Below are positions 53,401 to 64,000 of a DNA stretch of 64,000 bases, in pieces (within the stretch, counting starts at the first letter, position 1; the number at the start of each line of letters is the position of its first letter). Origin of the DNA: Bettongia penicillata ogilbyi. Its lineage: Eukaryota; Chordata; Mammalia; Diprotodontia; Potoroidae. The notes beneath the pieces are model-generated. The model did no database searches and was not told the origin of the DNA. It saw only the letters and a program-made list of their open reading frames with translations. Where the stretch lies: contig JAJHZJ010000014.1 of NCBI GenBank assembly GCA_023548195.1, positions 15,600,718 to 15,664,717 on the forward strand, given 5' to 3'. Position numbers and translations under genes: made by a program.

Positions 53401-56400
53401 ATAAGAAGGGGACATAAATATTTTTTAAGCAAATATTCTAACCACTTATTGACAAGATATTCAATGAAAGAAACAAGAGATAAAACTATCTCTTTTTTTG
53501 AGGTAAAACCTTGTGACAGGTGGTAAAATACCCCACAAAACTACAGAAAATCTGTCTCAGAGTAGAGAAGAGCAGGCAGAGCCATTACCTGAGAAAGTCT
53601 AGTCAGGAGGTAAAAGATTGTAGGGAAAAGAGGGTTTGGTCTAGAAAGGTCTTTGAAGTACTGCAGAAAGCCCTGGAGCAGAGGCCAGAAAGTCCTAATG
53701 GAGGACTAGAGGTAAGTGGCCAAGAAAGATAAGGGTCTATCAAAGACCAGGGAGGTGCCAGGGGATAAAGCCCAATTTTCTCAAAAGGAAGAAGTGGCTG
53801 TGACGGCCCAAGTAGAGACTGTCCAAGAACTGACAGAGTCAACAGGGGTTACATGGACAAAATCAGTAACATCATAGTGGGAAGGAGCAGGGCTTTTTGG
53901 AAAATGCAAAGACAACTTTGGATTTTTTTTAAATCTGAATAAGAATTTTTTTTTCATGTTTTACAATCACTTCCTTAAAATTAAGATTTTATCCCCCCCC
54001 CACCATTCCCCCACTACCCCCACCCTCCCCGCAACAGCATACAATTCTGTATAGGTTCTACATATACTTTCCTATTGAGTACATTTTCAAAATAGTCATA
54101 TGTTACGTAGTCAAACTAAAATAAATGGAAGAAATCATATAACAAATCAAAACATAATACACTAAAACCCCCCACATACAAACATGATCTGCTACATTCT
54201 GCGAATGACTTCCATATTTCTTTCTCTGAGTGTGGAAGACATTTTGCCTTAGAATACCACCACTGGGATTTTTTTTTTGAACATCTGTCCTTTTGGCTTT
54301 GGGCATTCTGAGTTTGACATACCAATGGATCATTCACATAGAGATGTTTTGTTTTTTTTCTTTAATATAAATTTATTTATTTAACTTTTTACATTCATTG
54401 GGTAAAAAGGGCAGGAAGCATCCCAGTAAGTCCCACCTCAGCAAACCAGCATGAGATTCTGAGTCCCAGAGTGGTGGAACAGACAAATGCCAACACCAGC
54501 ACCTCTCATGTGCCTTAGCATAGCTAGAGTAACAGGGAAGACTCTAGCTCTGAGAATCACCACATATTGCAACACAGCTCTGGGCAAATAGACATCCTCC
54601 AGTGCAACAAGAAAGTAGGTCAGACCTCAACATTCTTCATTGTAGCTCTAGGCAAACAGGCATCCTCCAGCATGAGAGGTAAGTAGAGCAGACCTCCACA
54701 TGCTTCAGCACAGCCTCCAGCAAACAGGTACCCTATGATGGCCAGATCTCCAAAGGCTTAAGTGCAGGCAGGCCCAGGGAAAATGTAGAAAAATCCCATC
54801 AAGCCTCAGCAAATGCCACACACAACCAGTAGGACCCCAGTTCAGCACCAAGTAAGCTGCAAGACTCCTATGGCCTCCAACAGTACCAATCAATCCCCAC
54901 TACACCCTCTCAACCTGGGCCTCAGGGCAACAATATCAGAATAGCACCAGTTAAAACAGCCAGGGCCCACAGCTACTGCCACAAGAAACATGACACAGAG
55001 CCCCTACCACAATGGGAGCAGAGTTCAAATTTAAAAGAAAGGGAAAAGGCCAAAAAAATGATGAGGAAAAACAACAACAAAAAAGAATGTGGCCATAGAA
55101 AGTTATTATGGTGACAAACTCAGAAGAGAACAACAATGTTAAAATCCACCAAAGGGAAACAGGAAATGGTCTCAAACTCAGAAAGAACTTATGAAAAAGC
55201 TCAAAAAGGAGCTTAAAAATCACATAAGAGAGATACAAGAAAAATTTGGAAAAGAGAGTATTGGAAGAAAATTATAAAAAAGAGTCAACAGCTTGGAAAA
55301 TCACTTAAAAAGTAAAATTGGTGAAATGCAAAAGGAGATACAAAAATCCACTGAAGAAAATTTAAAGAGACCAACTGGCCAAATGGAAAAGAATGTAAAA
55401 AAGGTAACTGAGGAAAATAACACCTTAAAAATTAGAACTGGGAAAGTAGACGCAAAGAGATATGAGATAATCAAGAATCAATCAAACAAAATCAAAAGAA
55501 TGAAGAAAACTGAAGAAAATGTAAAACTATCTCACAGGAAAAACATGACCTGGAAAACATATCCAAGAGAGACAGTATCAGAAACACTGGACTACCTGAA
55601 AGGCATAATCAAAAGGAGGACCTGGACAGCATCTTTCAAAAATTTTCAAGGAAAACTGCCCTGATTTCCTGGGACCAGAGGGCAAATAGGCATTGAAAGA
55701 ATCCACTGATCACCTCAGGGAAGAGATCCCAAAATAAAAACCAAAAGGAACATTATAGCCAAATTTCAGAACAAACAGGTCAAAGAAAAAATACTACAAG
55801 TGGCCACAAAAGGAACAATTCAAACATTAAGGAGTCACAATCAGAATTACATAGGACTTAGCAGCTGCAACATTAAAGGACCAGAGGCAATGGAACACAT
55901 TATTCTAGAAGTCAAAGGAGCTAGGAATACAACCAAGAATCACTTACCTAGCAAAATGCTTAACATCAAGAGGGAAAATAGTCATTCATTGAAATAGAGG
56001 GATTTCAAGATTTCAAAAGGAGAAGACCAGAACTAAACCAAAAAACTGACCTCCAATATCAAGACTCAAGGGAACCATAAAAAGGTAAAAAAGATAAAAG
56101 GACCCACACGTACAAAAATATTTACAGCAGCTCTTTTTGGGGTGGTCAAGAACTGGAAATTGTGGGGCTGCCCATCAACTGGGGAATGGCTGAAGAAGTT
56201 GTGGTATATGAATGTAATGGAATCCTATTGTGCTATAAGAAATGATAAACAGACAACTTCAGAAAAACCTGGACAGACTTAGATGAACTGTTGCTGAGTG
56301 AAGTGAGCAGAGCCAGGAGAACATTGTACACATTAAGAGCCACAGTGTTCGATGACTGATTTGATAGACATAGTCCTTCTCAGCAGTGCAAGGATCTAAA

Positions 56401-59400
56401 ACAATTCCAAAGGACTCATGATGGAAAATGTCACCCACATCCAGAGAAAGAATTATGGAGTCTGAATATAGACAGAAGCAGACTATTTTCTTTTTTGTTT
56501 TACTTTGTTTTCTTTCTTATGGTTGCTCATATTCATTATAATTCTTCTATGCAACATAACTAAAGTGAAAATATATTTAATAGGAATGTATGTGTAGAGC
56601 CAATATCAGACTGCATGCTGTCTTAGAGAAAGAGGAGAGGGGGTGGAGAAAATTTAAAATTTATGGATGTGAATGTTGAGAACTAAAAAAAAATTTTTTT
56701 AAAAAGGTAAAAAAGAAAAGGAAAACATTCAAAATTACTTATAATTAGAAAAATATAAATTAAAGCTACTCTGATATAAATTAAATTATAAATTAAAAGC
56801 AATCCAACTTACATCTGGCAGAGATGGCAAAAGAAGAAAATGACAAATTTGGAAGGAATTGTAGAAAAACAGGTACTCTAGTGAACTGTCCATGCAGCTA
56901 TTAGTTGGTCTAGTCCTTCAGGAAAGCACCCTTTGACTCAGCCAAATCATTACTAATCTCATATTTTAAAGAGATCAAAGAGGAAAAGGATCTTTATGTA
57001 CAAAAATATGATTAGCAGCTCTTTTTATGATAACCAAAAAATGGAAAGGTGTTGTGTTTCAATGAGAAGAAGCTAAATAAACTGTTATATATAAATGTAA
57101 GGAATATTATTGTGCCATAAGAAATGATAAATTGGAGAGACCTCTATGAACTTATACAGAGTGAAGTGAGCAGAACTAGGAGAACGATTTATAGAAGGTG
57201 AAAAACTTTAGAACTCTCATCACATTTGGTTGTACTGAAGTTCACACCAAGGGAGATTAAAAACAACCCACAGCATATGTTAAACTATCCACATATGTCA
57301 GTGTATTGCTAATGTATTTTTGCTTAATTTGAAGATCTTTCCCAACCATTAATAGGCCCATATGACCTGCTTAAATCACATGGAAGCCAGTCACATGTGG
57401 TAGGAGGAACCTGCTCAACAGGTGAAACAGGAAAGGTGAAGCAGGGCTGGGAGGAAGTTGGTGAGAGCAGTTAGGGTGGAGAGAGGGCAGAGGCAGGCAC
57501 AGCTAGTGTTGCGAGTGTTTGTTTGTAGGAAGGTCCCAGCTGGGAGGATGACTTGGGAATGGCATTGTCCCCTGCAGTGCTAATATGTATTGACTTCTTG
57601 GTTACTATGATGGATTTGGCTTTCTGGTGTCTGAATAAATGTTTTTCTTTTGCCTTCTATATGGAGAGTCTGCTATACTTTGCAATTCAGAACTATGCCA
57701 GCATATTCATAGTCGCCATTAGTGCTGTGAATATTGCCTTCACGATATAGTTAGCTATTCACATAAAACCAGCACAGCTCCTGTCACATCTCAACCAAAG
57801 TTTTCTAGAAAAGAATTAAAACAATCTTAAAACAATTAAGAGAACCAGAGAACCATAACACAAATATCAATATCATAAAACCATATGAGCAGTCTCCTTA
57901 AAAAACAGAGAAATTAGGGAATATGACCACAGCAGGGACACAGAATCACAACCTACCTCACCAATGTGTAGGAACAGTAGCAGGATCCCTAATCTTCAAC
58001 AACATCCCTCCAGTGCCCCTCTTGATGTCCACATAAAACTAGTACAACTTTTACCACAGATGCTTAAAACATGTATAGAGATATTTACTTATTACAACAT
58101 TTGAAAGTGTTACCAAAAATAATTTCTAGTACAGAGAAACATACATACCTCTTTTGTCTGATTTGCCTTGGCAACTGCTTCCTGTGTTAAGCGTTCCTGA
58201 ACTAAAATACGAATTGCCTAGTAGATTAAAAAAAACTTTTTAATCCTTCTGTTTACATAGATGGGTAAATTAAATCACATCCTTTTCTTTCTATGACTCA
58301 GTATTACAAGGATACCCAACGGTATCAGTTAGAATCAGTATTACAAGGATACCCAACGGTATCAGTTAGAATTCAATGTTGAGAATAAAGGGTTACAATA
58401 TGTAGTTTAAGTTCTCATCTCCACCCTCACCTCACTGCCTGCTCAAAACTACTCTCCCCATTTCCACCACCATCCTTAACACACAAAAACTGTTGTTGCT
58501 GTGAAGATATTTTTCTCTAGTTTTGATTAAAGATGTCTTTCATGTATCTTAAAAATTATTTCAAAGAACATATTACATTTAACCACATGTTAAAATAATT
58601 CAAAACAACATTTTTCACCACACTTTTTTCACACAAAGAATGAAACTATAAAGGGTAACATATAGACCTAAGGACACATTGGCTACCCTACCATAATATG
58701 AGTTCTTAAATATAAACGTAACAGTTGTTCACCTCAGGACTCCAACACACCTATTTCTATACATAGAAAAGTGGTCTTATTTCCAAGATACAAAGTATGC
58801 TACACCAAAGTAGGACCATGTACTATATGATGTGTGTATATATATGCATATAAGTATGTATGTGTATATTTTTAATTTCATAGTATCTGTTTTATATATG
58901 TTTTATTTAAGTAAAGAACATCATACATACTCTGCAGAATTATGATATTTTTAAAAGAAAGATAAACACAGTACTTCTCTCATAAATTTAGGAATATAAA
59001 CTGACCTTAAGCATTACCAAGTAATCATCATGACGCTGGATCTGAAGAAGGTTAGCCAAAGCCATTACTCCTGCCTTAAAATCAGGATTATTCACTGTAA
59101 AAAAAGATACAAAAGTTGATTTCATATGCATTTATAAAAGTATGGTAAAGCTTTAGATTACTACAAGGCTAAGAACTTAAAAAAAAAAGGCACATGAAGT
59201 TTCTTACCCAAGAATGACTCAAAAAAAACATACGAACTTAAAATCCCAGCACCAATAAATAGGATGGTAAAACTATTTGTTTTTCTTCAATGATGTGCAG
59301 GCATTCAATCTAAAGGACTGGTGAGTAATTTGGATTTTATCCTACGTAATTCTTATTTTTCATTAACATTTCATTCTAGAATGATCAATATAATCTGCAG

Positions 59401-60788
59401 CTCTGAGACCCTCAAAAGCTTTATTGTTACCTTACACAAATGAAAAATTCATAAAAAAAAGATGTCAAAAAGTCACTGGTAGATTACTTTTAATGAGCTA
59501 ACTAATTAAAAGCAGACAATAAAAAAATTTTAAAAAGCAAAGACTAAAAGACGTTGAAACAGTGAAATCTATCAGTGTACCTAAGCAAAAACTGAGCCTC
59601 ACTAGGTTAAATTATTTTGAATCCAATTATTTTTGTGACAAATAGCCAATAATTTTCATCTTGCTTTTACAACAAACATTATAACATAATTAGAGTAATA
59701 TTACTGAATAGGATATTTTCCAGTGTAAGACTGTTCTGCAAATCTTATCCTTGGGCAATTTTGCATAAATATTAGTTTTCCATTAATTTCCCTCTCTCAT
59801 ACTGATATTTTACTAAAGCTAAAACAGTAATAACATGCAATCATAAAAAATGTTTTGTCTTAATTAGCTCAGACATATTCTGAACAGTCTTATAATTAAC
59901 TGTTATATAATACACTAATTTTAATGAAGCATACATTCTTTAAGTATCCTCCAATCTACCTAAGACAGGAATTTCATTTCCTTTTAGGAAAAATATGGAA
60001 GTAACCAAATGGAAAGAGTGAAAATCAATTTAAAATGATCAAGTTGAACTTTAAACATTGAAGCTTTATTATTAATACCCCTAAGTATCCTTGTAACCAT
60101 TTAGATTCACCATATAACTGGGTCTTTTCTTTTTAATCCATTCAGTAATTAAGACTTATGGTTGGGTATCCCAGGCATACTATGTACATACATAGCTATA
60201 TAATGAAGTAATCTATAAAGCAGCATCCTTTAAATGCACCGGAACCTTGATGTCCATAAACATTATTATGGTATTATAAACTGATTTTAAAAAGGAAGTC
60301 TTTCCTTCTAAAATCATGCTCATTTATTTAAAACTTCTTCAGAAAAGTCACATATATTCATATGTGGATCAATTTATTTTACTTAAAAATAAACACTATT
60401 TTTCATTTTTTACAAAACTGTGACACCATCCTGAGAAATGGAAATGAATGGAAGCTTATTATATAATATCCTAAGGATAAGATTTCAGAAAAGAATTGCA
60501 TTAAAAAAATTTGATTTTAATCTGACACAAATACTTCAAAATATTCTAGAACAACTTGGTGTCCATTTGAAGAATACTTCATTTGTTTTTTTAAAATAAA
60601 CCTATATTGAAAGATTTAATTCTAACTAACAGAAAATAAAAACAAAAATATTTTAGCTAAATTCGTAATATCAAACAATCTTCACTCAGTTGTACACTTA
60701 CCATCCAAGTTTATAAGAGGTTCTACATTTTTAGCTGCATTGTCAGCATTTTTAGCATTATCTGGTGTAGAATCCTTGTATTTGTCAG
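50323..60788 (-). CDS. RTRAF: RTRAF (C14orf166/hCLE), C-terminal part, 5 coding exons joined
   Basis: RTRAF is a 244-residue RNA-binding protein. It works in the tRNA-splicing ligase complex, in RNA polymerase II transcription and in cytoplasmic RNA transport granules. Reading right to left, the exons are 60788-60702, 59094-59006, 58217-58149, 50901-50853 and 50477-50323. All have AG/GT borders and matching phases and give the last 149 residues (about 96-244 of the human protein) with no stop until TAA at 50325-50323. Diagnostic stretches are KNVEPLINLDVNNPDFKAGV, NLLQIQRHDDYLVMLKAIRI and QAIIADPKTDHRLGKVGR. The N-terminal exons lie right of the window. The protein is nearly identical to the human one, as expected for this highly conserved family. 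Confidence 0.95.
50853..50901 (-). CDS. RTRAF: RTRAF exon
   Basis: This short 49-nt exon has acceptor TTTCTTTAAAG and donor GGAG|GTAAGT. It encodes GLPVALDKHILGFDTG plus the first base of the next Asp codon. It is separated from the previous exon by a 7.2-kb intron holding L1 copies and a possible LTR. Confidence 0.95.
51931..52048 (-). repeat. Very short 5'-truncated L1/HAL1 tail with target-site duplication
   Basis: Reversed L1 3' UTR of about 118 bp (TTATTTTTCAACATTTACTT). Flanked by TCAGTATC+T7+A5 (51911-51930) and TCAGCATC+T6+A5 (52049-52067). Confidence 0.75.
53935..54345 (-). repeat. L1 3' fragment, minus strand
   Basis: T-rich start, C-rich tract (TTTTATCCCCCCCCCACC), then GTATAGGTTCTACATATAC, as in other reversed L1 3' UTRs in the window. 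Confidence 0.65.
54400..57200 (+). repeat. L1/HAL1-like LINE, plus strand, interrupted
   Basis: 5' UTR (about 54400-55070), then ORF1 (55100-56094; the open piece 55293-55664 is Lys/Glu-rich coiled coil). Resumes at 56717 with worn ORF2-tail text to about 57200. A younger L1 tail sits at 56095-56700. Confidence 0.7.
56095..56700 (+). repeat. 5'-truncated L1, nested, with perfect target-site duplication
   Basis: 0.6 kb of L1 ORF2 end plus 3' UTR (GGGAATGGCTGAAGAAGTTG). The identical 16-mer AAAAAGGTAAAAAAGA flanks it at 56079-56094 and 56701-56716. Confidence 0.8.
57230..57750. repeat. Possible solo LTR of an endogenous retrovirus-like element
   Basis: A G/C-richer block unlike its surroundings. 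It has GAATAAATG (about 57634) as a possible LTR poly(A) signal followed by CTTTTGCCTTCTATATGGAG. No internal retroviral genes or second LTR. The borders and the class are uncertain. Confidence 0.35.
58149..58217 (-). CDS. RTRAF: RTRAF exon
   Basis: This 69-nt exon is phase 0 at both ends, between CTACTAG and GAG|GTATGT. It encodes AIRILVQERLTQEAVAKANQ TKE. A 37-bp tandem duplication lies in the intron about 80 bp upstream in transcript direction. Confidence 0.95.
58218..59005. other. RTRAF: RTRAF intron
   Basis: 788 bp. Contains the 37-bp duplication at 58298-58371 and a TA/TG-rich patch near 58830-58870. Confidence 0.7.
58298..58371. repeat. Exact 37-bp tandem duplication
   Basis: 58298-58334 and 58335-58371 are identical 37-mers starting TCAGTATTACAAGGATACCC. 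Confidence 0.97.
59006..59094 (-). CDS. RTRAF: RTRAF exon
   Basis: This 89-nt exon has acceptor TTCACAG-type (TTTTTACAG|TG) and donor AAG|GTCAGT. It encodes (V)NNPDFKAGVMALANLLQIQ then RHDDYLVMLK, virtually identical to human RTRAF. It ends in phase 0. Confidence 0.95.
59095..60701. other. RTRAF: RTRAF intron, unique
   Basis: 1.6 kb, AT-rich. No exon or repeat recognised. Confidence 0.65.
60702..60788 (-). CDS. RTRAF: RTRAF exon, first in window
   Basis: This 87-nt exon has acceptor TTTCTTATAG and donor G|GTAAGT. It encodes (A)DKYKDSTPDNAKNADNAAKN then VEPLINLD. It starts in the third-residue-split Ala codon, matching residue 96 onward of human RTRAF. The segment is a low-complexity Asn/Asp/Lys linker before the helical C-terminal region and is the most diverged part seen here. 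Confidence 0.94.
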
Positions 60789-61420
60789 CTATAAGAAAGG
60801 CATAAATTAATTAGTCATGATAGTAGTAATGAGCTAACATTATAATTAAAGCTGAATGCTATATTAGTTTATTTACGATAAGTGAAAAATTATTCTGGAG
60901 AAAAAAAAATTAAGAGGACAGGTGGTAGACAAACTAAATGCATTTACAATTTGTTCAACATTAACCTCAACCAGTCTGATGCCACTGTTTTTTTAATGCA
61001 CTAACTTTTAAGGACTCTCACCTAAGAATTTCCTCTTGCTCTTCTTCCACTTTACTAACTACAACTTTTGCCAAGACTTCACTCCATTCAGTGACATGTT
61101 CTGACAAACATGATGTGAACTGTGTCAACAAATGAGTAACACACAAAAGATATTTGCACAGCCCCCTAGGGCTTTAAGCAGAAACTGCAAAGTGGCCTAA
61201 TGAAGACATTCAGCTAGATGGTTGGGCTTTAAACCTCAATTAATCCAAAATGGACAGGGCCTCCAGATAAAGACAGGCTGAATCCAAAAACAGTTGCATA
61301 AAAATTGTTACCAGCTTCTCAGGGACATGCAGGCAACACTTTCATTACAGAGTCCAATCTCACTCAAATTGACAGATTTCCAACATAATGTGAATAATAT
61401 CAACAAGGCATATCTACTCA

Positions 61421-61462
<42 letters not shown>

Positions 61463-62224
61463 TATACTTTAAATGCTTTTAAGATCTAAGGGTAAAGTCC
61501 ATTCATTTATTTTAATACCAAAAACCTATAGAACATTTAAATCCAGTCAATAACTGACTTCATTTTTTCACTAAATTCATACAAGTACATTCTTGACTCA
61601 AGGATATTCCCCAGTTTACCAATGCAGTGGAAGATGAACACCAACAAACACAGTCACAGCTGGGTGCTTCCTTCTCTCCTTCTCACTCTGGGAAGCATCA
61701 AACTGCTAGTCTAAACTGAGGAAGCTCCTATTTGTCAGAGACAGATCCCAATACAGGAATCTATATGGTAAGGCTTAGAGATTCTGTCAAAACCTCTCAG
61801 TAATTCAAAAACACAATAATTTATGCTGCCCTAAACATTAGATGGTTTTGAATTACATATTAGGATTTTAGAAAAAGAATGTTTATTAAATAAAAGATTC
61901 TAAAATAAGCCATCACTGAATACTACACAGTGTTCATGAATAGATGATTTCTAAGAAGGAAAAAATATGTTGAAATATAATTTTAAATTTCTAATAAAAT
62001 TATTTTTAAGCCATCAACCTTCCCAAGGAAATGAAAAAAATCTTTGCCTCTCATTGCCTAGTATGTGTCTTAAGAAATGGCTATGCAGATCAAACACCAC
62101 TACATTGCAGACTACGGCTAATAACATAAGCGACAAATTAATTAAACAATTCATGTTGTAAAAAATTTGAACCAGATTCTTGCTATTCTAATTGACATAA
62201 TATACAAAATCAAAGTCTAGGTTA
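60789..62224. other. RTRAF: RTRAF intron, right part
   Basis: No RTRAF exon found here; the upstream exons must lie right of the window. A minus-strand open stretch at 61022-61173 is discussed in the findings. A (CA)n run lies at 61424-61460. Confidence 0.55.
61424..61460. repeat. (CA)n microsatellite
   Basis: An almost pure CA run of about 18 units. Confidence 0.97.
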
Positions 62225-62435
62225 TGTGTGGATAAGGCACTGGGCCTTGAATCAGAAAGATCTAAGTTCAAATTCAGCTTCAGACAGTTACTTAGCTGTA
62301 TGACCTTGGTCAAATCACTTTATTGCTGTCTGCTTCAGTTTCCTCAACTGCAAAATAGGGATATCAACAGTTCTTACCTCACAGGGTTGTCGTAAAGATC
62401 AAATGAGTTAATATGTGTGCAATGCCTGATACATT
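62225..62435 (+). repeat. Marsupial MIR-type SINE, plus strand
   Basis: GATAAGGCACTGGGCCTTGA, then ATGACCTTGGTCAAATCACT and CTGCTTCAGTTTCCTCAACT. Its tail is cut by the HAL1-like insertion that follows. Confidence 0.75.
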
Positions 62436-63304
62436 CTTTTCTTTTTTTTTTGTAATAAAAAATTTATTTAACTTTTTACATACATTTTCACAAAATTTGG
62501 GGTTCCAAATTTTCTCCCCTTTTATACCCTCCCCCGACCCCAATACACCAAGCATTCTAATTTTCCCTATCACCAATCTGCCCTCTCTTCTATCCTCCCT
62601 CCCTTCTCTTGTCCCCATCTTCTCTTTTCTCCTGTAGGGCCAGATGACATTCTATTCCCCATTAACTGTATTTCTTATTTCCTAGTAGCAACAACAATAC
62701 TCAACAGTTGTTCCTAAAACTTTGAGTTCCAAATTCTCCCCATCCCTCCCTCACCATGCATTCCCTATCGGAAGGCAGGCAATTCAATCTACGCCATATC
62801 TGTAGTTTTGCAAATGACTTAGATAATAGTCGTGTTGTGTAAGACTAACTGTATTTCCCTCCATCCTACCCTGCCCCCCACTGTTTCTATTCTGTCTTTT
62901 GATCCTGTCCCTCCCTGAGTGTTGACTTCAAATTGCTCCCTTCTCCCACTGCCCTCCCTTCCATCATCCCCCCCACCCTGCTTATCTCCTTCTCCCCCAC
63001 TTTCCTGTATTATAAGATAGGTTTTCATACCAAAATGAGTGTGCATTTTATTCCTTCCTTTAGTCAAATGTGATGAGGGTAAACTTCTTGGTTTTTTCTC
63101 AGCTCTCCTCTTTTTCCCTCCACTAAAAAGTCTCCTGCTTGCCTCTTGAATGAGATATGATTTGTCCCATTCCATTTCACCCTCTTTCCCCCCACTACAT
63201 TTCTCTCTCACCATTTACCTTAATTTCTTTTAAGATATGGTCCCATCCTATTCAATTCACTCTGTGCTCTCTGTCTCTGTATGTGCGTGCATGTGTGTAT
63301 GCGT

Positions 63305-63350
<46 letters not shown>

Positions 63351-64000
63351 GTGGTCCCACCAACTACCCAGATAATGAAAAGTTTTAAGAGTTACAAATA
63401 TTGTCTTTCCATGTAGGAATGTAAACAGTCCACTTTTGGTAAGTCCCTTATGACTTCTCTTTGCTGCTTACTTTTTCATGCTTCTTCTCATTCTTGTGTT
63501 TGAAAGTCAAATTTTCTTTTCAGCTCTGGTCTTTTCATCAAGAATGCTTGAAAGTCCTCTGTTTCATTGAAAGATCATTTTTTCCCCTGAAGTATTATAC
63601 TCAGTTTTGCTGGGTAGGTGAGTCTTGGTTTGAGTCCTAGTTCCTTTGACTTCTGGAATATCCTATTCCATGCCCTTCGATCCCTTAATGTAGAAGCTGC
63701 TAGATCTTGAGTTATCCTGATTTTATTTCCACAATACTGGAATTGTTTCTTTCTAGATGCTTGCAATATTTTCTCCTTGACCTGGGAATTCTGGAATTTG
63801 GCCACAATGTTCCTAGGAGTTTCTCTTTTTGGATCTCTTTCAGGCGGTGATCAATGGATTCCTTCAATACTTATTTTGCTCTCTGGTTCTAGAATCTCAG
63901 GGCAGTTATCCTCAATAATTTCATGGAAGATGATGTCTAAGCTCTTTTGTTGATCATGACTTTCACGTAGTCCCATAATTTTTAAATTGTCTCTACTGGA
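62436..64000 (-). repeat. HAL1-like (ORF1-only L1) element, minus strand, partial at window edge
   Basis: A T-rich start (T10 near 62441) then the same 3' sequence as the element at 24576-26993, the same GT repeat position, and the start of reversed ORF1 (about 63560 on, [20 protein letters not shown] on the - strand). It runs out of the window. Confidence 0.8.
63309..63340. repeat. (GT)n microsatellite
   Basis: A GT run inside the HAL1-like element. Confidence 0.97.

Larger units (their letters stand above)
50902..58148. other. RTRAF: RTRAF intron, 7.2 kb
   Basis: Holds the L1 copies and possible LTR listed separately. The stretches 50902-51910 and 52068-53934 show no exon and no clear repeat; two similar blocks near 52610-52740 and 53215-53345 (TAGCACAGAAGAAAAG...GGGTGG style) may be an old local duplication. 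Confidence 0.5.

Noticed and set aside
55293..55664. 123-codon Lys/Glu-rich frame
   Set aside because: L1 ORF1 coiled-coil remnant inside a plus-strand L1.
61424..61460. Regular short repeats as a CRISPR-like array
   Set aside because: A simple CA microsatellite with no spacers, in a vertebrate genome.
62819..63214. 131-codon minus-strand open frame
   Set aside because: Lies in the HAL1-like 3' region. The Gly/Glu/Arg-rich text comes from the reversed C/T-rich tract.

Overview
This window looks like marsupial nuclear DNA: AT-rich, long introns, and dense in repeats. The case for a marsupial rests on the repeat mix. It has marsupial-type L1 and ORF1-only L1 (HAL1-like) copies, L2 copies, tRNA-like SINEs with the marsupial-style head, and a Bov-B-like RTE element. 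Species cannot be fixed from sequence alone. There is no bacterial content.

Two protein-coding genes are visible and they converge tail to tail. The first is the 3' portion of NID2 (nidogen-2), a basement-membrane glycoprotein gene, on the + strand. Twelve coding exons lie between 9464 and 49276. They encode four EGF modules, one thyroglobulin type-1 module, a proline-rich linker and the whole LDL-receptor class B (YWTD) beta-propeller to the stop codon. All exon junctions keep frame. The NIDO, first EGF and G2 parts lie upstream of the window. The second gene is the 3' portion of RTRAF (C14orf166/hCLE), an RNA-binding tRNA-ligase-complex and transcription/transport factor, on the - strand. 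Five coding exons lie between 60788 and 50323 and encode the C-terminal 149 residues. The same tail-to-tail NID2-RTRAF order is known in human 14q22, which supports both calls. Their poly(A) signals are less than 1 kb apart.

Region by region: 1-9463 is NID2 intron filled with SINE, L1 and nested L1. 9464-11854 holds three EGF exons. 11855-22611 is an intron with an HAL1-like element, an L2 tail and a minus-strand L1 inserted in a plus-strand L1. 22612-22731 is the fourth EGF exon. 22732-29530 is an intron with an L2 split by a full HAL1-like element. 29531-30790 holds the thyroglobulin and linker exons. 30791-42404 is a large intron with SINEs, an RTE split by a 6.26-kb L1, and an antisense L2. 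42405-49276 holds the propeller exons and a four-codon terminal exon. 49277-50322 is the UTR and intergenic space. 50323-60788 holds the RTRAF exons, with L1 copies and a possible LTR in the introns. 60789-64000 is further RTRAF intron with a SINE, a CA repeat and an HAL1-like element.

The points most worth checking are the apparent loss of the first of the two thyroglobulin modules expected in NID2, several datable nested retrotransposon insertions with visible target-site duplications, two short exact tandem duplications, the micro terminal exon of NID2, and two unexplained antisense open stretches. I found no sign of a novel multi-gene system.
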